Source: JBEVNR01 sp040507985 | Lineage (GTDB): Bacteria > Pseudomonadota > Alphaproteobacteria > Rickettsiales > UBA6187 | Direction: 5' to 3' | DNA: 51,761 bases | NCBI GenBank assembly: GCA_040507985.1 | Contig: JBEVNR010000046.1 | Span: 1 to 51,761, forward strand | Shown here: piece after piece, positions 1-8,400 of the stretch | How positions within the stretch are numbered: the stretch's first letter is position 1 | How the letters are laid out: each line of letters starts with the position of its first letter | Program-made: the position numbers and the translations under genes | The notes under the pieces: model-generated | What the model saw: the letters and a program-made list of their open reading frames with translations, nothing else | What the model was told of the DNA's origin: nothing | The model's database searches: none

Positions 1-762
1 GGCATTGCTAACCTAATATAGCTAACGTACCGTTTCTTTTGGCCATAAGGAGCTTAACGGAATATTCGAGCATTTTTTTGCATTTGCTGTAGCATTTTGT
101 TTTGCGTCGAAGCCTCGCAAGGAAATGGCGGAACAGGCTGTTGTAGCCCTCTACCGTAAAGGTTTCCGCTTTGGATTGAATGTGTTGCGCGACGGGGACG
201 AACTCTTGGTAAGGCTTCCAATAGTCGGTCATGACGCTCCCCGTTGCTGCGTCGCCTACGCCATCCCACAACTTCCTTCCGGTTTCCGTCCCCCGGGAAC
301 CCAATACGCAACCGACGAATCTTTTCCCATATCGATCAACAGCAATCCATATCCAACAATAATTTTTTTTTGGCCTATATATGTGTGCATCTCGTCCAAC
401 TCCATCGTTTCGACGGGGGTTTCGCTCTTGATTTCCTCCATTTTCTCTCCAAACCCACGTATCCACTTCAAGACCGCAACGTTGCTGAAGCCCAAAAGCC
501 GACCGATCGACCGAAGGCCCATGCCTTCCAAATACAGTTGCAGGGCTCGACGCTTCGTCTCTGCGTCCGCCGTGCCCGCGCGCTTCTCCACCGTGTACCG
601 ATACGCGCATCCCTTGCACAAATAGCGTTGGCGACCCCCGTTCGTTCCGTCCTTGCAATAAACTTCGCTTCCGCATTTAGGGCAATCCACGACAGTCTCC
701 GACTCAATTAAATCACCTTATCAAACCCCTCCATATCATATCAATGCTAAATTAGCAATGCC
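1..762 (-). mobile_element. IS1-family insertion sequence, complete
   Basis: The element is bounded by inverted repeats. The left tip reads GGCATTGCTAA from base 1, and the reverse complement of 751-762 reads GGCATTGCTAAT. It carries one frameshifted transposase gene on the minus strand. Size and organisation match IS1 (about 0.77 kb). The left flank is outside the window, so a target duplication cannot be tested. The window starting exactly at the repeat tip suggests an assembly or contig edge at a repeat. Confidence 0.88.
8..690 (-). CDS. IS1-family transposase (InsA-InsB type, -1 frameshift)
   Basis: This is a DDE transposase that moves the surrounding IS1-like element. The first frame starts with GTG at 690 and encodes an N-terminal zinc ribbon (CPKCG then CKGC) and a helix-turn-helix. 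It would stop near 256. At plus positions 363-371 there is a run of nine T, which is A9 on the coding strand. A -1 slip there joins the second frame, giving a product of about 227 residues. That is close to the usual IS1 InsAB' length of about 232. Candidate catalytic residues are Asp in LDEMHT, Asp in MTDYWKPY and Glu in VEGYNS, followed by the Arg/Lys-rich end typical of IS1. Slippage at an A-run is the established IS1 control mechanism. That it operates here is inferred. Confidence 0.85.
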
Positions 763-884
763 AAATTATAATAAATATTGCGCCCTTTTGAATTCCTGAA
801 TTTTTCGCGCAGTTTTCTCTTGTAAACGGAAATAAGGTAGACCCGTATTCCGTCCTTTGGCAATTGACGCAAAAAATACATTTT

Positions 885-1130
885 TTATTCGTCGGTCATC
901 TTGGCTGCCTTTAATTCGTTCGCCATGTTTTTATTGCGGCGATTGATCTTATTTTTGAGCGTTTTCTTCACCGCCGCAGCAAGAGCACAAAAGGCTTTAC
1001 TATCGTCGCAAGTCACCAACGCGATAGTGAAATACGTGCTATTGCGTAAAGCAATATCTTTAAACCCCAAATCCCCGACTCGTCCAAGAATATGTACACG
1101 CGCTTTGCCCGACTTTGATAAAGGAAGCAT
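885..1130 (-). CDS. small hypothetical ORF, doubtful
   Basis: This is an open frame of 81 codons from an ATG at 1130, with an in-frame extension possible to 1202. I recognise no family. The product is basic (many Lys and Arg) and has one short hydrophobic stretch. There is no convincing ribosome binding site. It lies between an IS1 element and an IS5 remnant, so it could be the end of a broken gene. Nothing else in 763-1284 looks like a gene. Confidence 0.22.
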   Translation of the reverse strand: MLPLSKSGKARVHILGRVGDLGFKDIALRNSTYFTIALVTCDDSKAFCALAAAVKKTLKNKINRRNKNMANELKAAKMTDE

Positions 1131-1284
1131 AAAAGCGCCGCGCCGCAAGGGCGTCAAGGCAATAAAAAGAAGGCTATGGCGACGCTCACGGCGACGGGCC
1201 AAATAGATTTCGAGGCGACGTACCTGACGGAGGGCGAGGCGTAGGGGCGGCGGAGGGAGCGCGCTTAAAAACCCTCCGCTTTAG

Positions 1285-1614
1285 AACCTTAATCTCCCAC
1301 AAAGCGACATATCGCAGGCGTCGGAATCAATCAAGGACGTCAAGGGCGCCAACGTCTTGGCGGACAAAGGCTACGATTGCGACGCCATCGTCAAGCAATC
1401 CGAAATCCAAGGTTGCAAAGCGGTCATTCCGCCAAAATCCAACCGAAAAGTCAAGCGCGACGTCGATTTCCGCTTGTATAAGGAAGTACACGTCGTCGAA
1501 TGCTTTTTCGGAAAGATAAAATTCTTCCGAAGGGTCTTTTCTCGCTTCGATAAGAACGCAGACGCATACATGGGATTCATTGTCCTCGCATCTATAGTCA
1601 TTTGGTTGAAATAA
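1285..1614 (+). pseudogene. IS5-family (IS427-type) transposase, 3' remnant
   Basis: The frame is open from just after a TAG at 1282 to the stop at 1614 and has no proper start. It encodes the C-terminal part of an IS5-family transposase. Recognisable blocks are SQASES, ADKGYDCD, VIPPKSNRK, RLYKEVHVVECFFGKIK and the end ASIVIWLK. The block around ADKGYD carries the second catalytic Asp, and VVECFF carries the Glu of the DDE set. The N-terminal half is missing, so the copy is dead. No intact inverted repeats were found around it. Confidence 0.8.
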
Positions 1615-1696
1615 CTGCGGAATCTAGTGCAAAAAGCCTAATAAGGGAGTGTAAATTTCGCTTTTTCCTGTTCGGTTTTTTGGGGGCGCTTCACTA

Positions 1697-2965
1697 TTAT
1701 ATCGCATAGTTTTCGTTATAACACTCCCACGCCGAGGCATAGGAGGCAAGGCGCGCGACGCAGGCAGTCGCCGGCCATAAGGGATCGTCCGCCGCCTCGC
1801 GCTTAAACATCATGCCGGAGGCGTTGAGATTCTCCCTTGCGTTTTTACGCGGATTGTACCGCAGCATGGCGCCGACCGGCGTTCCCCCGATCAGATACAC
1901 CATCGGCTCGGCGGCGGCGTCGCCCTCAAGGTCGAGCGAAGGCACCCCCTCTTGAATAATGACCTCGTCGTTTGCGCGCCCCTCTTTGATCGACGTCATT
2001 TTTTTGCGGGCCTTGCGCGACAAGCCGAATATTTCCTCTCCCGACGTCGCCGTCATCATTCCCATGCCGTAGGTGCCGCTATCGGCCTTAATGAAGACGA
2101 ACGGTTCGTCTTTTATGCCGTATTCGTCGTATTTTTTTTGAATGCGATGCAGCAACGCGTCCGCGTTTCGCGCAATGCACGCCACTCCGTCGGGACTGGA
2201 GAAATCAACCGCGCCGCATTTGCGGTGCAGGGGAGAGATCGCCCAGGAGTCGACGTCGATGGCGGCGCATAATTCGCGCGCGGCGGCGTTATAGGCGTCG
2301 AAATGCGAGGATTTGCGCCTTCGGTGCCATCCGTATTGCGGCGAGGGAAACACGGGAACGAGCAGTCGCTCCACCCATTCCGGCACGCCACCGCTTAAGT
2401 CGTTGTTGAGCAGCACGGCGTCGGCGATGAAATTGCCGTCGGCGGAGACGGCGCGTCCGTCTTTCTCCATGAATGCGTCGACGTGAAGCGTTTCCCCGCT
2501 TTCGGTTTCCTCGTCCGCCGCTTCGCCCGTCTCGCAACTATGCAGCGTTGCGACGCGCGCCTCTACGCCGGAGGCGGAGACGATTTCTTGCAAGACGCGC
2601 ACGTTTTCGAGGTAGTAGCGATTTCTCGTATGGCTTTCGGCCAAAATCAACAGGCGCCGCACCTTTGGGTAATATTTGGACATATAGCAGGCCGCCGCCG
2701 CCGCCGCGCGCTTGCGTCCGCCTTCCGACAGGTTATTGAACCCTCCCGGAAAAAGATTCGTATCCACGGGCGCTATCTTAAATCCTGCGCGGCGCACGTC
2801 CACCGAATTATAAAAAAACGGCGCCGTGTCGCCGAAGCGTTTGGCGAACCACGCGTCGATCTCCCCCGCGCGTCGCCAGGCGGCGTCGGCGAAACCGGCG
2901 TAATCGCTCATGGGAGAGACGGGCGGCGTCGCCGTGGTTTTAATCGCGATATCGGGGCAGTGCAT
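1697..2965 (-). CDS. gshA: glutamate-cysteine ligase, proteobacterial GshA (ferrooxidans type)
   Basis: The product joins glutamate and cysteine using ATP, the first step of glutathione synthesis in the cytoplasm. The 422-residue sequence matches the proteobacterial family first described from acidithiobacilli, which is unrelated in sequence to the E. coli enzyme. Typical blocks are FYNSVDVRRAGFKIAPVDTN, LLILAESHTRN, FIKADSGTYGMGMM and the ATP-grasp-like C-terminal half. I take the ATG at 2965 because GGAG lies seven bases upstream. An internal ATG at 2911 has no such site. The start overlaps the 3' end of rsmE by 26 bases, so the two are probably translationally coupled as the last genes of a pgsA-rsmE-gshA operon. 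Confidence 0.85.
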   Translation of the reverse strand: MHCPDIAIKTTATPPVSPMSDYAGFADAAWRRAGEIDAWFAKRFGDTAPFFYNSVDVRRAGFKIAPVDTNLFPGGFNNLSEGGRKRAAAAAACYMSKYYPKVRRLLILAESHTRNRYYLENVRVLQEIVSASGVEARVATLHSCETGEAADEETESGETLHVDAFMEKDGRAVSADGNFIADAVLLNNDLSGGVPEWVERLLVPVFPSPQYGWHRRRKSSHFDAYNAAARELCAAIDVDSWAISPLHRKCGAVDFSSPDGVACIARNADALLHRIQKKYDEYGIKDEPFVFIKADSGTYGMGMMTATSGEEIFGLSRKARKKMTSIKEGRANDEVIIQEGVPSLDLEGDAAAEPMVYLIGGTPVGAMLRYNPRKNARENLNASGMMFKREAADDPLWPATACVARLASYASAWECYNENYAI

Positions 2966-3710
2966 TCCAGTCTCCGCAAAAAGTTTGATAACATACGAGG
3001 GCGGCCATCGCCGCCGTTTCGGCCTTAAGGATGCGCGGACCCAAACACAGGCGCGCTAATTTTTCGCCGAAAATCGTTTTAAGCGACGCGCGTTCCTCGT
3101 CGGTGAAGCCTCCCTCCGGTCCGACGATCAGCGCCGCCTTGTCGTGAGGGGGAAGGGAGGAGAGAGCCTCTCTTGCGGGTTTTCCCTCGCCTTGTTCGTC
3201 GCAATGCAGGCAGAGAAGCCCGTCCTCTCCGGCCAGCGCCTCCGCCACGTCCGTAAAATGACGGGTTTCGTCTATGAGGGGAACGGAAACGCGCTCGCAT
3301 TGTTCCGCCGCTTCCACGACGATTTTTTGTGCATGGTCGCGCTTTACGTCCCGCGCGACGGTGCGGGAAAAACGACACGGGAGCAGCCTGCCGACGCCAA
3401 GCTCCGTCGCTTTTTGCAGCAAAAAATTTTCCTCCTTGTTTTTTAGCGGAGAAAACACGAGCGTTAACGACGGGCGCTTTTCCGGCGGACGAATGCGCTC
3501 CGCAACGCAAACGGAAACCTCCCTCTTTTGTGGCGTCCCCAATTCGCCGCGCCATTCCCCGCTTTCGTCGTTAAAAATATGGACGCTATCGCCTTCGCCG
3601 AGGCGCATCACGCGGCAAAGATAGAAAAACGCGTCGTCCTCTACCGTAAGGCGTCCCCCCTTGTCGGGAATCTCGGAAACGAACAGCCGGACGCGGGCGC
3701 TTTTTCGCAT
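2940..3710 (-). CDS. rsmE: 16S rRNA m3U1498 methyltransferase RsmE
   Basis: RsmE methylates N3 of U1498 in 16S rRNA using S-adenosylmethionine. The product is about 256 residues from the ATG at 3710. That start puts RLFVSEIP at the N terminus, as usual for the family; an upstream frame to 3749 adds 13 unlikely residues. It shows the PUA-like N-terminal domain (HIFNDESGEW) and the SPOUT knot: FSPLKNKEENFLLQKATELG, EAAEQCER, LIVGPEGGFTDEE and LGPRILKAETA. All conserved SPOUT motifs are present, so it is likely active. It is the middle gene of the pgsA-rsmE-gshA operon and overlaps the gshA start. Confidence 0.93.
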   Translation of the reverse strand: MRKSARVRLFVSEIPDKGGRLTVEDDAFFYLCRVMRLGEGDSVHIFNDESGEWRGELGTPQKREVSVCVAERIRPPEKRPSLTLVFSPLKNKEENFLLQKATELGVGRLLPCRFSRTVARDVKRDHAQKIVVEAAEQCERVSVPLIDETRHFTDVAEALAGEDGLLCLHCDEQGEGKPAREALSSLPPHDKAALIVGPEGGFTDEERASLKTIFGEKLARLCLGPRILKAETAAMAALVCYQTFCGDWNALPRYRD

Positions 3711-3794
3711 GAATGCTCTAACTTGACGGTAAATGATTTTATATATCATGCGCCGAAATAAATTGCCAATGCGAATAAGCGGCGACTTTTTGCC

Positions 3795-4373
3795 CTAAAT
3801 ATGAGGCTTGCCCGCTTTCCAATAGACATAACCGGAAAACGCGGTCATCGCCCCGGCAACCCATAATAAAATTTTTCCCAGCAATTCGCTTAATGTCACG
3901 TCTTGGATGGCGGGTTCCAGGGACGGCCCCTCTACTCCGAGCAAGAGCAAAAAAATGGCGGTCATCTGTACGCCGGTCTTAATTTTGCCGTATTTATTCA
4001 CCGGAAGCGGCACTTTGTCGGCGGCTAAAAACTCACGCAGCCCCGAGACAAAAATTTCGCGACATAAAATAGTGACGGCGGGAATGACGTCGTATCGGCC
4101 CAGCACGTTCGCATGGGCGAGAATCAATATCGCAGACGCCACCAACAACTTATCGGCGATGGGGTCGAAAAGCTTGCCCACGCGCGACTGCACCTTCCAT
4201 AGCCGCGCTAAGTATCCGTCGAAAAAATCGGTGACGCTGGCAAGGAGGAACAATCCCGCCGCAATAAAGTGAAAGGCGCGACCGTCTAAAAATGACGAAG
4301 CTATGAGTATCGGAACGATCGCCATGCGAAATAGCGTTAAAAAATTTGGTATATTTTTATATGTTCCGCACAT
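3795..4373 (-). CDS. pgsA: CDP-diacylglycerol--glycerol-3-phosphate 3-phosphatidyltransferase
   Basis: This inner-membrane enzyme makes phosphatidylglycerophosphate, the precursor of phosphatidylglycerol and cardiolipin. The 192-residue product begins with NIPNFLTLFRM, typical of PgsA, and carries the CDP-alcohol phosphotransferase signature as DFFDGYLAR followed by GKLFDPIADK. All Asp and Gly positions of the D-x2-D-G-x2-A-R-x8-G-x3-D-x3-D motif are kept. Several hydrophobic segments fit the usual six-helix topology. It is the first gene of the minus-strand operon with rsmE and gshA. Its upstream region is an AT-rich intergenic stretch shared with the divergent YqaA-like gene. Confidence 0.93.
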   Translation of the reverse strand: MCGTYKNIPNFLTLFRMAIVPILIASSFLDGRAFHFIAAGLFLLASVTDFFDGYLARLWKVQSRVGKLFDPIADKLLVASAILILAHANVLGRYDVIPAVTILCREIFVSGLREFLAADKVPLPVNKYGKIKTGVQMTAIFLLLLGVEGPSLEPAIQDVTLSELLGKILLWVAGAMTAFSGYVYWKAGKPHI

Positions 4374-4769
4374 GGCGCGTTACTTTCCTCTAAGGCATGA
4401 AACGAAAATGCGCCCGAAACGGTTTCTTATTCACTTTTATTACCGTTATCCATTTAATGCAACGAATAACTTTAAAGCAAAGGCGTTATTTAGGGCAATA
4501 TGGTATTTTTCCTTAATTAATAACACATATAGCCATCCCCGCTTTCGCTTAGATAACCCAATATATTAAATTTTTTTTAATTGATTTTATTAGCTATTAT
4601 TATATTATACCGTAATTCTCGATGGTTTGGCCTAAGAAAATCATGAGATCCCTGCTTCCGCAGGGATGACGGATATGAGTATGTTGACGGTATAATTAAT
4701 AGATCTAATGCCAATCTATCGCTAATTGCTATATATTTTTGCGCCCGCACTCACTTATTGCATCATCTC
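4374..4769. other. divergent AT-rich intergenic region
   Basis: This stretch between pgsA (minus) and the YqaA-like gene (plus) is very AT-rich and must hold the promoters of both. It contains a small repeat-like element at 4604-4696, described separately. No gene was found in it. Confidence 0.6.
4604..4696. repeat. 93-bp palindromic element with central hairpin
   Basis: ATTATACCGT at 4604-4613 is repeated inverted as ACGGTATAAT at 4687-4696. Between them is a perfect 8-bp hairpin, ATCCCTGC-ttcc-GCAGGGAT (4648-4667), followed by GACGG. The hairpin sits between divergent promoters, so a terminator role is unlikely. A REP- or MITE-like dispersed element is more likely. No second copy was seen in the window. 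Confidence 0.5.
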
Positions 4770-5369
4770 ATGATTTTTCGTTCCCTTAGCGCCCGCGCCG
4801 TCGTCCTTACCCGCCATAAAAGCGCCGAATTATGGTTGGCGGGGTTGGCGTTTATCGAAAGTTTCTTCTTTCCCGTTCCTGCCGACGTGATGTTCGTTCC
4901 CATGGTATTGGCCGCTCCCGCGCGCGCCTACCGCCTTGCCGCCGTTGCCACGGTGGCGTCGTGCGTCGGGGGCGCGTTCGGCTACGCGCTCGGATTATGG
5001 GGATACGAAAACATCGCCCTCCCCATTTTAGAGGCGACGGGCAAGGTCGACGAGGCCAACCGCTACCGCAACATGACGGCGGAAAGCGTATGGACGCTAT
5101 GGGGATTGTTGCTTTCCTCCGGATTCACGCACGTGCCGCCGATAAAAGTCGTTACCATCCTTAGCGGCGCAAGCGGCGTGAATTTTGCGTTCTTCATGGC
5201 CTCCGCCGTCTTAAGCCGGGGAGCGCGATTCTATCTTCTGGCCTGGCTGCTTAAGAAATACGGCGAGCGTATCAAAGCAACGCTTGAGAAGCGCGCAAAA
5301 TGGATCGCGATTATTATGGCGGCGACGCTTACGGCGTTGGTCGCGTTTTTTCTATGGAAACATGCGTAA
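4770..5369 (+). CDS. YqaA/DedA-like membrane protein
   Basis: This is a polytopic inner-membrane protein of about 199 residues in the YqaA branch of the DedA/VTT superfamily. Visible features are the N-terminal segment ESFFFPVPADVMFVPMVLA, a glycine-rich segment with GGAFGYALG, and GFTHVPPIKVVTILSGASG near residue 130, followed by an Arg in a hydrophobic stretch (LSRGARFYLLAWLLKKYG). A final helix precedes a short basic tail. DedA-type proteins are thought to handle lipid flipping or proton-dependent envelope functions. The exact role of the YqaA branch is not settled. I use the ATG at 4770; a TTG at 4758 is in frame, and neither has a clear ribosome binding site. Confidence 0.85.
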   Translation: MIFRSLSARAVVLTRHKSAELWLAGLAFIESFFFPVPADVMFVPMVLAAPARAYRLAAVATVASCVGGAFGYALGLWGYENIALPILEATGKVDEANRYRNMTAESVWTLWGLLLSSGFTHVPPIKVVTILSGASGVNFAFFMASAVLSRGARFYLLAWLLKKYGERIKATLEKRAKWIAIIMAATLTALVAFFLWKHA

Positions 5370-5388
5370 CGCCTCTCTCGGCCTAAAG

Positions 5389-5422
5389 CAAGAAGGACCG
5401 CGACGCATCGCGATCCTTCTTG
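5389..5422. terminator. bidirectional hairpin terminator
   Basis: CAAGAAGGA at 5389-5397 and CGCG pair with CGCG and TCCTTCTTG ending at 5422, with a 6-base loop. It lies between the convergent ends of the YqaA-like gene and the giant protein gene, so it could stop both transcripts. A clear T-run is missing on either side. Confidence 0.65.
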
Positions 5423-5445
5423 TGTGGTCACAACTTTGACGTTTC

Positions 5446-8400
5446 TTATTTTGCGGCGTCGTCTACCGTGGTATCGTCAACGGTTTCGTCGGCGGGAACG
5501 GTATCGTCGATTTTTGTGCCGGAGCCGAGATACGGTTCGTTCAGCATCACCACCGCCACGAGCGCCGAATAGTTCGCCGCTTCCGCCGGCATCGCCACGG
5601 CGCCGCCCGTACCGACGGTCGAGCCAAGTTCCAGCATTTTATGGGACGTCGGATCGTACCAGCCCACCGCCGTCTTGTCCGCCAGTTTCAGCAGGTCGGC
5701 GTTGTCGATCGTTAAGGTTTTGCCTTTTTCCACATAGCCGATCAGCATGTCGCCGAAGACGATGCATTGGCCTTTGCAGGCCGATACCGGAGCGTAGGAA
5801 AGATCGACGTTTTCCGCAAAGAACGAGGCCGCGCTCACCGAGGCTTCCACCATGGCGGCGGATTCCGTGGTTTTTGTGGCCATGCCGGCGGCGGTATCGA
5901 AAAGCACGTTCACGCCGCCTATGCCGGACATCACGTAACCCCACATATCAAGGTTCGCGGTGTCTTTTTTTACGTTCTTAACGGACGTGTCGTGAAGAGC
6001 CACGATACCGCTATTGAAGCTACCCATGGCGTCGTTCATCAACATCATGTCGGCGCCGCCGGCCTTGCCTTGGATTAAGGCGTGCACGGCGATCGGGTGT
6101 TTATGGGCGTCGAGTTCGCGTATTTTTTTCACCAACGCCACGTCGCCTTTCGCCGGAACCACCCACACTAGGCCGTTCAAGTAGCCGAATCGTCCGATCA
6201 TATCTTCCAGATAGGTTTCCAGTTCCAGATCTTTCAGCGTCGTCATGCCGTCCAGGGACAAGGCGATGCTGACCGGAGCGCCGGAACGTTGTTGCAATTG
6301 GTCGGCGACGGAGGAAAGTTTGGCCAAACCGGCGGCGTCCAATTCGTTCTTGGCATTCAGGTACGACGCCAGATTGACCCCGATCATGTTCGCGTCGGTT
6401 TTGGTGAGGCTAGAGACGACGGTCGTTAAGGTTTTGTCCGTCATGTCGTTCGCCGCCGAGCCGATCGCCGTCATAAACATGTATTTGAAGTCTTTGTCCG
6501 ATTTTTGGGTGCCGACCATCGGGCCGACGCGCAGCAAGTTCAAGTCGGGCTTGCCGGCGCTGACGTAACCGAGGGAATAGAAGCCTTCGCCGCGCGACTC
6601 GCCCATTTTCAGGCTGCCTTCGGTGCGGTCTATGCCGTCGATTTTTTTGTCTCCCGCGTTCATGTAGAGGCGGTATTTCCAATCGCCGGAAGCGGGCGGG
6701 GTAAAGCGGGCCTGCCAACTTACGCCGCACGAAGCGCCGGCGTCTCCCTTGATATAGCCGGGCACGACGTAGCGCGTTCCTTTGGCGTCTTCAAAACGGA
6801 CATACATGCTGTTATTCGCCAATTCCGTAATCGTGGCGCATAATTCTTTCGGCGCGGTGACGTTGATCGTGACCGGACTCCATTTGTTGCGAAGCTCGCC
6901 GACTTTCACCAGCGCGTCGTTGACCGCTCCGGCCGGCGCCTTATCGTCGGACATAAAGTCTTTATAGGCGTCGGTGGTTTCGGTGCCGTCTTCTTCCCCT
7001 TGGGTTTCCTTGCATTTTTCGGGATCGATGATTTCGCCGTTCTCGTCGGTCGCGCAGTTCGGATTCGTCACGTCGGAATCCTGGGCGTTGTCGCTCGCGT
7101 CGTCGCTGCCGGTGGAGCCGTCGCCTTCCACGGACGGGTCTTCGTCCTTTTGGCCGCCGTCCTCGGCGGCGTCGCCGTTTTTAGACTCGTCGCCTTTGAT
7201 TTTCGGCGATTTCGGATCGATCGGGTCAAACTCCGTGCAAATCACCAGCCCGTCTCCCGCTTCGTCGGACGCGCCTTCTTCCGCCTTGTTTTCGTCCTGG
7301 TTGACGGTTTTGTTCGGCACGCACACTTTAACGTCGGAATCCTTGTTTTTGTCGCGCACCTCTTGCGAAATGCCGCTTTCTTCGTCCTCGTCTTCCGTAA
7401 CGTCCGGACCGTCCTTAAAGTGGCCGTTCTTAACGTCGACGGCATTGGTTTTCGTGACGCCTTTCGTCGTTTTTCTCTTATTGGGCGCCGCCGTGGTTTG
7501 CAGAATTTGATCGTCGTCCGCGTTGGTTTCGTCGGTCGCGGTCGAATCTTCTTCCTCTTTTTTCTTGGTTTCGTCGGTCGTATTCGTCACGTCTTCTTCA
7601 TTAGGCCGTGCCGTACATTTTTCGGGATCGATGGGGTTGCCGTTTTTATCGTTTGGGCAGTCGGGATCTTCGTCAACAGTGACGATCGGAAATTTCTCCA
7701 ACTCAAAGGCGCCTTTCATGAATTTGCCCTTGACGAATTTCGCGCCGCTTAGTCCGCCTTTTTTCGTCGTTTTCGCAGCGTCGGTCGTCTCGTCCGTCGT
7801 ATCGGTCGTATCGGTTTCGCTTTCCGTTTCGCCGGTCGTGCCGTTGCCTTTCTTCTTAGTGACGGGAGTCGTGCCGGCATTGCCTTTTTTCTTTAACGCG
7901 GCTTCGCCGGCTTTTTTGTCCTGGGCGTCAAGATTTGCCGATTTCACCGTCATTTCCGCAATCGGCGTATCGCACTTGACGAAGTCGTAGAGCACGATTT
8001 TCTTCAAGTCTTCCAGCGCCACTTTAATCGGCTTAATCTCTTTCTTGAATTTGACGTCCATGCATTCCACCACGCCGGGGATGCTGATGGAGTCGACGTC
8101 GCTGTCTACCCTAAACAGTTTTAATTGGCCTTTTTCGTAAATGTAGTTGAAGTAGTTCGTGCCGTCTCCTTCAAACACGACGTCGCTTTCTTCTTCCGTC
8201 GGGCTGTACGAGCAGATGCCGGTGGCGAAAAGGCTAATGACCTTGCCGTCGCAGTTTAAAATTTCGATCGAGTCGAGGGCGTCGACGTCGAAATTTTCGA
8301 CTTGCAGTTCGGTTTCGCCGTCTTCAAACATGTGCTTCTCGCCGGCCAGCGATATGCCGCCCGCACGGTCGTCTTCTTTTTTCACCGTGAGGGTGCCGTC

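Noticed and set aside
7000..7752. Plus-strand ORF of 250 codons inside the giant gene
   Set aside because: It is the antisense shadow of Asp- and Val-rich codons. The minus frame has a signal peptide, ribosome site and repeat structure, and the plus product is a low-complexity Val/Arg/Phe string.
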